DNA from: Cranoglanis bouderius
Lineage: Eukaryota > Chordata > Actinopteri > Siluriformes > Cranoglanididae
Direction of reading: 5' to 3'
Assembly (NCBI GenBank): GCA_023630585.1
Contig: CM042544.1
Span: 12,363,756 to 12,427,755 of the forward strand
Length of the DNA: 64,000 bases
Shown: in pieces, positions 37,190-46,900 of the stretch
How the letters are laid out: every line of letters begins with the position of its first letter
Position numbering within the stretch: the stretch's first letter is position 1
Translations under genes and position numbers: made by a program
The notes under the pieces: generated by a model
Seen by the model: the letters and a program-made list of their open reading frames with translations, nothing else
The model's database searches: none
Told to the model about the DNA's origin: nothing

Positions 37190-37519
37190 GGATCCTCCGT
37201 TTACATAAGGGCAAGAGACTTGTAGGAATAATTATGAGAGGAAGATACAAAGGAGAGGGAAGGGGAGGTGGGGTGGTTGGAAAAAGTGATAGAGTAATGA
37301 GAAGCAGAATCAGGTGGCAGGCAAGAAAAGAGAGAGGGAAGGCAAAAAAGGATACAAGTGAGTACTGTAGACTGGAAATGTGAGGGTGCGAAAGAAAGAG
37401 GGAGGGAGACAGAGCAAGAGGCGCTTGTTTTCATGGCCTTGTACTGTCAGATATGGGCATCACTGTTGTGAAAGGAAAGGAAGAAAGCACTGCAGGTCAT
37501 TACAGCCCAGTAAGCCCGG

Positions 37520-37520
<1 letters not shown>
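37188..37520. other. Purine-rich intronic DNA, no gene seen
   Basis: GGA/GAA-rich sequence between two simple repeats; no coding region recognised. Confidence 0.5.
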
Positions 37521-37553
<33 letters not shown>

Positions 37554-37559
37554 TCTCTC
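37521..37559. repeat. (CT)n microsatellite
   Basis: A CT run with one GTCT interruption. Confidence 0.9.
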
Positions 37560-37746
37560 AAATTATGACCACACAAATACATAGTGTATGTCACCTGAAA
37601 ACCCCAGACATGTAACACTGAGTGGGGTTAGAACAGACTTGCCTAATTACCCTGGAAAACTATTTGTAAGTCCTGAATACAATCAGTGCAGTTCATATGA
37701 CTGCCACAAATTTTTTGACATAAGGTTTTTACATTCATGCAAGTGA

Positions 37747-38017
37747 GTGGTGCTTGAAAGTTCTATAAACATTTTTTTATAGAAAAATTCTGCCTCCATC
37801 CCAACTTTTTTTGAGTGTGTTGAAGGCATCAAATTCTAAATTTGTTTATATTTACAAAATATAATTAAGTTGGCCAGTGACCAACTTTGTTTGTTTAGTT
37901 CATTGTTGTTCAGTGTTCTACTGATGGTGGACTCATGAACATTAACATTAGTGAATATGAGAGAGGCCTTTAGTTGTTTAGAAGTTACCCTGGGTTCCTT
38001 TGTGACCTTGTGTACTA
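37747..38017 (-). mobile_element. Tc1-like fragment (family A)
   Basis: The tip GTGGTGCTTGAAAG is the inverse of the right tip of the 985-2363 element. The minus strand at 37885-38015 encodes the same N-terminal transposase segment (VTSKQLKASLIFTNVNVHES). The coding part runs straight into a terminal sequence, so most of the element was lost by an internal deletion. Confidence 0.75.
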
Positions 38018-38890
38018 TTATCATCATCATTTCTTTATTTAACCAGGTTAAAAAAACTGATTTTCCAAGAGTGACCTGGTCAAGAGGGCAGCAACAACTA
38101 ACATAAATATACAAATTTACAACATTGAAAACACAAACAACACAATCAAGAACCACAACAACAATTTACCAGGGGATAAAACACAGAATCTGTTAAAAGT
38201 ATTTTAAACTCCTTCAATAATGGAAGCATGGTCACCTTTCGTTAATCACCTTATGTTGTAGATTGTTCCAAGTAACAGAAGCATTATATTTAAAGTCTTT
38301 TTTCCCCAGCTCTGTTCGAACCCGAGAAACATTAAGATATAACAGGTCAGTTGAACGAAGATTATAGCATACATTTGTATTAGATAGACTGAGAGACAAA
38401 TAAGATGGAGTTAAACCACAAATAGACTTATAGATAAAACAGTACCAGTTAAAACTTCTCTGTGTATACAGAGATGGTAACTCAGCCTTATCATATAACA
38501 TGCAGTGATGTGTTTGATAGCTACAACCAGTAATAAAACGTAAAGCACTATGAAAAACAATGTCAAATTTTTTTAGATAGTGTACCGGAGCATTCATATA
38601 AAGCAGATCTCCATAATCCAATAGTGGTAAAAAGGTTGCAGACACCAAATATTTCCTAGCACTGAAAGAAAATAAAGTTCTGTTTCTGAAATAAAACCCC
38701 AATTTAAGCTTCAATTTAGAAATTAATTTGTCAATATGAAGCTTAAAAGATAACTGAGTATCAAATAAATTACCCAAATACTTATAATTAGCAACACATT
38801 CAATTTTTTCCCCCTGAAAGGATGTAATATCCGGAAGAATCTTAGGTAAAGCTTTGGAATGAGCATGACTATATCCATTTTCTACCTAAT
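38018..38890 (-). mobile_element. 5'-truncated LINE, ORF2 C-terminus
   Basis: A minus-strand frame at 38232-38777 (181 codons), opened upstream by ANYKYLGNLFDTQLSFKLHI. It matches the post-catalytic region of non-LTR reverse transcriptases (YKYLG box, LISKLKLKLGFYFRNRTLFS, PLLDYGDLLY, ALRFITGCSYQTHHC). After the frame comes a 3' end with TTAACCTGGTTAAATAAAG-like sequence (minus strand, near 38035-38055), typical of L2-like fish LINEs. It is 5'-truncated, as most LINE copies are. The frame is open for 180 codons, so the copy is fairly young. Confidence 0.8.
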
Positions 38891-39885
38891 AAAAAGCTTC
38901 AATTACTGCTGACAGAGCTCTTTCATGATCAGTCAATCTGTATTCCTAGATCCCATAGACTCTGGACTTGCTGGGAACTTCATGGGAGTGAATTTGCCCA
39001 CACAACTTACCACCGGAATCACTAGTGTCCAAGCACTCATTAGATTACAGGCCAGTCAGTATGTCTTCTTCTAGTAGGAGCCACTTATAACAAGACTATA
39101 TCCTTGTTAATCATCTGTTTCCTTTTGCTGATCTTGATCTTAGGACTCCCATGATCTCAAAACCGTACCTCTACAATAGACTGATCTAATATTGATATTG
39201 TGATCCTGGTCCTCCCACTGTCACAAGTACTGCATAACTGACATCCTATACAAACCTCAAGAAGGTGTTCACCACAAAGAAAACTACTTGTCTTCCTCCC
39301 CACAGACCTAATTGACCTAATTATGCCATTGAACTCTGCAATTCATTGAACATTGCAAGTACTATTCACTCTGTGCAGCCATTTGTACTTATGCAACCCC
39401 TGCTGCCGAAACCAAGACCATGGAGGAGTATATCCAAGAGACACTCCAGCAGGGGCTTAACAGGCCTTCCACATTATCTGCATATTCTGGATACAGTACT
39501 TCTATGCAGGGAAAAAAGATGGTATTACTGCCAACAACTGTCAAGTATCATGACAAATTACACTAGTTGTGTCAGCCACAGAACAACTAGGAAATTCAAG
39601 AGATCCATATCAGAGAAGACGACGAGTGGAAGAATCGCTTTTATCATCCTTATAGGCTAAATAATGCCTCTTCTGTCCTTTAGGCATTCATCAGCTCTAG
39701 TTTACATGGAGACCTGGAGTAATTCCATCATTTGCAGGTGCTCCTCTGTGATTTTATTTCCATATGGATTGGCCGTGTTTTTGTTTGTCTTCCTCCTTCC
39801 CAGAGAAAATTGCAGACCAAATGAACCACTGTTCTTTGACCAACTCTGCAGCTGTTGGATAATTTTGGTTCTTTTTTAAGTTTAG
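38891..39885 (+). pseudogene. Decayed Ty3/gypsy pol
   Basis: The plus strand shows broken gypsy polymerase landmarks in order: the LxLILGLPW-type end of the protease region near 39130-39150, then YTNLKKVFTTKKTTCLPPHR near 39250-39305, then MEEYIQETLQQGL near 39420-39460 (the start of reverse transcriptase). NNASSVLQAFISSSLHGDLE follows near 39660-39715 (the region after NAPSVFQAF). The frames shift several times. The stretch between the early RT and NAPSVF blocks is shortened. No LTRs were found for it. Confidence 0.75.
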
Positions 39886-39934
39886 GCAGGCAGATCCTTT
39901 CTCTTTTGTTAGAAAAACTTTTTTGAGTGGTGCT

Positions 39935-40090
39935 ATGGGTACTGGTGGTTCAGGGGTTAAGATGTTGGGCTACTGAGCAGAAGGTTATGAGTTCAAATAC
40001 CATAACCCTCAATAGCTCGGTTGTATAAATGAGATAAATGTAAGTCACTCTGGATAAGGGTGTCTGCCAAATGTCATAAACGTAATGCTA
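39935..40090 (+). repeat. tRNA-derived SINE
   Basis: The head has GGTTCAGGGGTTAAGATGTT (A-box region) and TGAGTTCAAATACC (B box), a shortened middle, and the tail CACTCTGGATAAGGGTGTCT. The same family, in fuller form, starts at 60043. Confidence 0.8.
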
Positions 40091-40469
40091 TGCACTGTAT
40101 TTAGGACCTAGCTTGCACATCCACTTCCTGAATCATGAAACAACTTATATTGTATATGTTATATAAATGTTTCTCCATACTGCATACATTGGGAGCCTAG
40201 TAGCAGAAGAATGAATAAAAAATCATTCAGAGCCTAATCCAGAAGGTTGAATAAAGCTGTGATTATAATGTCAACTACAGGTATAAGCACTTTATATGCC
40301 ACAATATAGTGGCATAGGAATTCTAGAAATAAATAAATGAGCAGTGGTATTGCTATAAATTCCTTAATCATCTAACGTTAGATGCTGCCAAAAAGATAAA
40401 CATGATCATATGGCCATGTGTGACGCAGGCATCTGGGTTTTTGGACAACATAACCTGGCAGAAACTCCA
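40091..40469. other. Intronic DNA, no gene seen
   Basis: No recognised feature. Confidence 0.5.
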
Positions 40470-40809
40470 TAACATAGCGGACTGAGGGACAAGGTTAGGA
40501 TCCATTTGCAGAGGGTTTGTTAATACAGTCCACAATCCAAAACTCAATGTCAAATAACAGGCCAGAGTAAAAACACAGAAATGTCTCAGGGCAGATAATG
40601 CCAGTAGGGGGATCGAGAGAGTGTTCACAAAAGCTGAGCACAGGTCAAATACCATAGAGCATAGAGAAATATCCAAATCCAAAGGGAAATTCAAAAGGGG
40701 GAAGAAAGTAACAATGCAAGGTCATATCCAGAGATCAAGACGATATAAGACAGCTCAGAACATAGATGACTGAGAACAAATGGCAAGGTTTTGAGGTGTA
40801 TGTAAGTCC

Positions 40810-41340
40810 ATGGCCATGTCCGAAATCGCATACTGTGATAGTACCTACTGCATTCAATTCAGCACCTACTGCTTGGCCGTTGATACAGTACGTACTGATC
40901 AGTATAAGTGATAAGCCTGAATATAACCCGGACATACTACGCGGTGCCAATTCTGACAGCTCTTCCGTGCCAGTCCCGTTGCATTACCACCGGAATCATT
41001 AGTGTCCAAGCACTCATTAAATTGCAGGCCAGTCAGTATATCTTCTTCTAGTAGGAGCCACTTATAACAAGAGTATATCCTTGTTAATCATCTGTTTCCC
41101 TTTGCTGATCTTGATGTTAGGACTCCCATGATTCACAGTACCATTGCATTATGGGATAGTGCAGAATCCACAGTGTCCAGTGGTTCCATACTGCAGAATC
41201 TCAGCGGAAGCAGTAGGCCATCCAGGTATTTTTCACCTACTGTTTTATGAATACTGAGAATCCGGACATACTACTCCTTTGGCGTACTGCTTTTTGCCTA
41301 CTATGTAGTAGGGTAGTAGGGATATTCTGACGCAGCCCAT
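40810..41340. mobile_element. MITE carrying a gypsy pol fragment
   Basis: The ends are imperfect inverted repeats: GGCCATGTCCGAAATCGCAT on the left, and TATTCTGACGCAGCCCATG on the right, which inverts to CATGGGCTGCGTCAGAATA. Inner pieces such as CCTACTATGTAGTAGG are self-complementary. CCATG at both edges may be the target duplication. Inside lies a 148-bp copy of gypsy pol (40985-41132). Confidence 0.6.
40985..41132 (+). repeat. 148-bp duplicate of gypsy pol sequence
   Basis: Aligns without gaps to 39008-39155 with seven mismatches by eye (about 95% identical). The match starts at TACCACCGGAATCA and ends at GACTCCCATGAT in both, and the flanks differ completely. Confidence 0.85.
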
Positions 41341-41455
41341 GTGTTTACATCTCTTGCAGACAGGAAATGAGCATGACAATAAGGAAGAGTCCTCTAGACC
41401 TATACAGGAATTTGGAGAAGGGTGCCCTCTGGTGAAGTGGCAATGAATTGTCAAT

Positions 41456-42429
41456 GGGTCGGTGTGTGAGACTTTTTCCTCTCATGTTAACTGACATACG
41501 GATGTGAGAGTTTAATCACAGTGTAAAAAATTAATTACACATGCCACCCAGTGAAACTGGACACTTCACTTCATGTTGGACCGATAGGTTGTTTTCTTTG
41601 CAAGTTCTTGCCTAAAATACAATGATTTTGGAAATCATGAACTGTTGTTGATAAAGCTGGCCCTGGAGAATTGGAGACAATAGCTGGGGGATGCCCAGGA
41701 ACAGCAAAGATGCAAAATCAAATGCAAAATCATGAAGGTGAGTGGGTATGCCTCCTTCCTTGGACAACATGTCCACACTTACACCATTCCAGTGTGTGCT
41801 AGAGTACCAACCAGGTGTAGTTAGTTCCCAAGATCCCTACACAAATGACAATTCCTAGGCTGATTGTTGCTTGTATGTTTTTTGTATTGCAAGTCTATAT
41901 GTATTCTTACTTATGTCTTGCCAGTGTCACTTATTACCAATTCTTACAGTAATGTCATAGGTCCCAACTTACAAATGCCTATTGTAGAAACGATGTTAAG
42001 ATTTCCAGAACTATTTTTATATAAGTAGATTGATCCTTTGACTGACCTCACGTACAGTAGGGTCTAAATGTCTGTGGGCCAACAGTAATGTGCACCCGAT
42101 TACATGTTCCTTTCCTTAAAACTCTCTAGGCAATTAGTGGTGGCAAGTTTTTTTTGCATGATTTTTTTTGCCTCCTAAAACGAGGTGTAAAGTGTTTCCT
42201 GGAGTAGTATGGACAGTGTTGCCAGGTTTAAGGTTTTCCAAAAGGATATTTTGGGCTGCTAAATTTTTTTTCTTTCATTCTTATAAAAGCTATTCATTTA
42301 TGTCAAAATGTGTAATAGTATGAGACCATTTTAGGAACATGAGAAAGAATTAATCAGGCAAAATACGTTTAAATGCTGCTTCTCCTTTGGATGCTTTTGT
42401 GCAGATCATAGTAGACGCATCAAATTCCT
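41456..42429. other. Intronic DNA, no gene seen
   Basis: No recognised feature. Confidence 0.5.
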
Positions 42430-42880
42430 CACATTTAATGAAGAAATTCAATAAACTAAACAGCACTTTTGTGACATTGCTAAATTTCTGAATGTTACAG
42501 GAGCTCCATTCAGCCGTAACAATATGAAATACAGTTTAATTATATACTTTTATCAAAGTAGATGCTTCTGTTAACAGAATAAACCAACTGGCATTTCAGC
42601 TGTATTAATGTCCTACATACCATTTACTTGTCAAAATAAGGGCACACTTAAATCATTCTTACACAACTTACTGAAGCATTTATTTACTAGTTGACCATTT
42701 CCACCATTTTACAGTGGCTTTTAAACCCAGAGTTCATTGAGTACGCAGTCCCGGCCACAGTCTGCATGACACTGTTACTGAGCTACAGCCTCAGTAAACT
42801 GAACGTTAATGTCATTAGGAGTGCATTTTGCAGCTGCATTGAGTCATGTTTTTTCACCGCGCCTCTTCACATGCAAAAAA
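42430..42880 (+). repeat. Dispersed repeat family R4, copy 1
   Basis: Aligns in order with 54830-55260: ACTAAACAGCACTTTTGTGA, AGAATAAACCAACTGGCATT, TCAGCTGTATTAATGTCC, and GTGGCTTTTAAACCCAGAGT. The copies are strongly diverged. No coding region is seen and the family is unknown. Confidence 0.6.
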
Positions 42881-43042
42881 TTAATGATTTAATTCTATCC
42901 CACAACCTTAACTAAACCTTGACTGTTTAAGGAACCCTACTAATATCGGGCATTGATTATTAACATATAACAACATTTAATAATATGCATTATGAACATA
43001 CATGCCTCACCATTTGAATTAAGTTTATAGTCACAACACTGT

Positions 43043-43047
43043 AACAC
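43043..43047. repeat. Target-site duplication, left (AACAC)
   Basis: AACAC immediately before the left LTR is repeated immediately after the right LTR at 47976-47980. Confidence 0.9.
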
Positions 43048-43919
43048 TGTTACGATGTCAGGAGAAGGCTGGACACAGTTGCGGTGAAAAGCTTCGACAC
43101 TTTATTCAGCATACATATGAAAAGGAAACAGGGCAAACAACAGGTTTTTAGAAGGCTTCGAGTCTTCGCTGGATATAGAAGCAGAGCTTGTACACACTCT
43201 CAAAAGTATTAGCGCTAGCAGTACAAAAAACACACACTAAACCACGGAAGGAAAAAACGAACAAAAACAGCATCCAGCAATGAACCTTCACAACAAAAGA
43301 GTGGTAATAACAAAAGGTGTGCAAACTACTAGCGCTAACAGAAAATCAAACACTTGTGCAAGTAACCCTATCACAGAGATGTGTAAAATAGGAAGAGGGC
43401 TAGAGCGGAAATCGGAATCCAGGGTACTTAGCTGAATGTCAAATGCCGTGAACATCAGTCCAGAGTTTAATCGCTCGGCACAGTGAGATTCGGGAGGAAA
43501 CGGACATTCGACATAAGGAAGTGGTTTGGGAACCACAAACACGGAGCTTCGGACATCTAAATTAGAACAACGGAATCAAGAACTACGGAAATCGGAATCC
43601 GCGCTACGGAACTAGAAACATTTCTATACTTCAAAGTGAAACTCCATTAAACTGAACTACAAACTAATAATCCGCCCCGAGTGGAAGAAAACAGGGCTTT
43701 TTAAACACACAGAAAACATACATGAAATCAAAGGCACCTGGAAATGATAATCACATAACATAGAGAACCAATACGAAATAAGGAGGCGGGGACAGAGACA
43801 TGACGCAAGACAATAACAAAAGCGCACATGGCCGAGGTAAACAAAACGAGAGTCCTTCTGAATGGAGCTGGAATGCGGAAGTAAGCTACTCCATTCGCTG
43901 CGAGAGAGGGAACATAACA
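43048..43919 (-). repeat. 3' LTR (872 bp)
   Basis: Identical in length to the LTR at 47104-47975. I saw two differences: 43529 versus 47585 and 43762 versus 47818. On the minus strand it starts TGTTATGTTCCC and ends CGTAACA, with a polyadenylation signal AATAAA at 43106-43101 near its end. A polypurine tract (AAGGGGGGGGCTC) directly precedes it at 43920-43932. The last 87 codons of the gag frame run into it. Confidence 0.95.
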
Positions 43920-46900
43920 GAGCCCCCCCCTTAAGGCGCGGCTCCCGAAGCGCCGCAAGCTTTGTCCGTTGTGGCGGACCCGGACCCCTGGGCAAGATTA
44001 GCACATCTGCCCCCCTGGAACCGAGGCTGGTGCAATTTAATGTCCCGCAGCCAGAGTCGACCGGGTCGTGACGAGGACTTGGACGAGGACTTGGACGAGG
44101 ACTTGGACGAGGACTTGGACGAGGACTTGGACAAGGACTTGGACGAGGACTCATGCTCGGCCTGGATCGTGGAGTAGCGCGTGACCTGATGCTCGGCCTG
44201 GATCGTGGAGTAGCGCGTGACCTGATGCTCGGCCTGGATCGTGGAGTAGCGCGTGACCTGATGCTCGGCCTGGATCGTGGAGTAGCGCGTGACCTGATGC
44301 TCGGCCTGGATCGTGGAGTAGCGCGTGACCTGATGCTCGGCCTGGATCGTGGAGTAGCGCGTGACCTGATGCTCGGCCTGGGTCTCGGGGTTGCGCGTGA
44401 CCTGGTGCTGGACCCGGGTCTCGGGGTTGCGCGTGACCTGGTGCTGGACCCGGATCTCCGAGCTGCGCGTGACCTGGTGCTGGACCCGGATCTCCGAGCT
44501 GCGCGTGACCTGGTGCTGGACCCGGATCTCCGAGCTGCGCGTGACCTGGTGCTCTGCCTGGAACCTGCTTCAGCTCCTGGATTAGAGATAGTGGAGTGAG
44601 TAGGGTAGGAAACAGAGGAGGAGATAGTGGAGTGAGTTGGGTTGGAAATAGTGGAGGAGACAGGGCTGGGGACTGAGGAGGAGACAGGGCTGGGGACGGA
44701 GGAGGAGACAGGGCTGGGGACGGAGGAGGAGACAGGGCTGGGGACGGAGGAGGAGACAGGGCTGGGGACGGAGGAGTGAGCTGGGTTATGAGTGGAGCTG
44801 GGAGTGAAAACACCCTCTGCACTGAGGAGGAGGGCTAACACCCATCCCGAAATTAAACCCATGTAGCCCTCATAAAAATCAAAAACTGGACTTGGGAAAT
44901 GATTGGAAATGGGGCTTGGAACCGGATTGAGAACGGGGCTTGGAGCCGGACTGGGAGCAGGATTGAGAACCGGAGTAGGAACCGGATTGGGAGCCAGGGT
45001 GAGAACTGGATTGGGAGCAGGACTGAGAACTGGATTGGGAGCAGGATTGAGAACCGGAGTAGGACCCGGATTGGGAGCAGGGCTAAGAACAGGATCGGGA
45101 ACCGGAGTAGGAACCGGACTGGGAACAGGATCGGGAACCGGAGTAGGAACCGGACTGGGAACAGGATCGGGAACCAGAGTAGGAACCGGACTGGGAACAG
45201 GATCGGGAACCAGAGTAGGAACCGGACTGGGAACAGGATCGGGAACCAGAGTAGGAACCGGACTGGGAACAGGATCGGGAACCAGAGTAGGAACCGGACT
45301 GGGAACAGGATCGAGGACTGGATTGGGAGCAGGACTGAGAACAGGATTGGGAACCGGAGTAGGAACCAGACTGGGGACCAGGGTGAGAACTGGATTGAGA
45401 GCAGGAGTGATATCTGGACATGGGCTTGGAGTGGAGGTTTCTTCTAGAACCTCTGAGACGAGCAGGCCAGGAGAGGTTTCCTCTCTATTCGCTGGCGGCT
45501 GCTTGGGGCTGGAGGTCACCTGGTTAACCTCCAGTTGTAGCTCCGCTGGGGAGACCTCCTGCTGGGTCTCCTGCTGGAGCTCGGGGCTGGAGGTCGCCAT
45601 GTTAACCTCCAGTTGCAGCTCTGCTGGGGAGACCTCCTGCTGGGTCTCCTGCTGGAGCTCAGGGCTGGAGGTCGCCTGGTTAACCTCCAGTTGCAGCTCC
45701 GCTGAGAAGACCTCCTGCTGGGTCTCCTGCTGGAGCTCGGGGCTGGAGGTCGCCTGGTTAACCTCCAGTTGCAGCTCCGCTGAGAAGACCTCCTGCTGGG
45801 TCTCCTGCTGGAGCTCGGGGCTGGAGGTCGCCAAGTTAACCTCCAGTTGCAGCTCTGCTGAGAAGACCTCCTGCTGGGTCTCCTGCTGGAGCTCGGGGCT
45901 GGAGGTCGCCAAGTTAACCTCCAGTTGCAGCTCTGCTGAGAAGACCTCCTGCTGGGTCTCCTGCTGGAGCTCGGGGCTGGAGGTCGCCTGGTTAACCTCC
46001 AGTTGCAGCTCTGCTGAGAAGACCTCCTGCTGGGTCTCCTGCTGGAGCTCGGGGCTGGAGGTCGCCAGGTTAACCTCCAGTTGCAGCTCTGCTGAGAAGA
46101 CCTCCTGCTGGGTCTCCTGCTGGAGCTCGGGGCTGGAGGTCGCCAGGTTAACCTCCAGTTGCAGCTCTGCTGAGAAGACCTCCTGCTGGGTCTCCTGCTG
46201 GAGCTCGGGGCTGGAGGTCGCCTGGTTAACCTCCAGTTGCAGCTCTGCTGAGAAGACCTCCTGCTGGGTCTCCTGCTGGAGCTCGGGGCTGGAGGTCGCC
46301 TGGTTAACCTCCAGTTGCAGCTCTGCTGAGAAGACCTCCTGCTTGGTCTCCTGCTGGAGCTCGGGGCTGGAGGTCGCCTGGTTAACCTCCAGTTGCAGCT
46401 CTGCTGAGAAGACCTCCTGCTTGGTCTCCTGCTGGAGCCCTGAGGGTGCCCGCTGGTGGAGCCGCTTGTGCACCCGCCAGCTGCCCTTGAAACAGTTTTG
46501 GGAGCAGAAGAAGCTGCTCCTTAATCCCTGGTTCCTGCAGGTGGGGCACTGCAGGACGGCCGGGCGGGTGCATCCCTCGGTGGAACACTCCTGGTTTTGG
46601 GGGTCTGAGGAGCAGGCCGCCACGTTAGCCCGCTTACCCCCATAATATTCCAGGAATGAGCGGTTAGGTCGGTCGCCCAGACGGTCCTTCCCCAAAAAGG
46701 TCCTGAGGTCGGGTTGGAAGTCTGGGCTTCCGAACACCTGAACCAGTAGATCCACAAAGCCCAAAACTGTTTTGAACTTCATGGATCCACTGGCAAGGTG
46801 AAGCTCTGCCCATTGGCGAGCAGAGCCGACCAAACGAGAGAGGAGGAACCTCACCCACTGTTCCTCGTCGGGCTTGGGGTCCTCCAAACTCAGGAAATAA

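Larger units (their letters stand above)
40470..41455 (-). mobile_element. Solo LTR, copy 2, split by a MITE
   Basis: The same LTR family as 33595-34265. The LTR sequence stops near 40809 (GTATGTAAGTCCATG) and resumes near 41341 (TGTTTACATCTCTTGCAGAC then AGGAAATGAGC). The inserted piece is a MITE described separately. Confidence 0.65.

Noticed and set aside
43288..43542. 84-codon frame in the left LTR, repeated at 47344-47598
   Set aside because: Present twice only because the LTRs are copies. No recognisable domain, and it lies in the regulatory part of the element.
44151..44822. 223-codon minus-strand frame overlapping the Gag gene
   Set aside because: It lies in another frame of the same Arg/Ser and Pro arrays; no start or domain evidence.
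44903..46645. 580-codon open frame on the plus strand
   Set aside because: It is the antisense shadow of the Gag tandem arrays. Units whose lengths are multiples of three keep several frames open at once, and the peptide is a low-complexity echo without domains.
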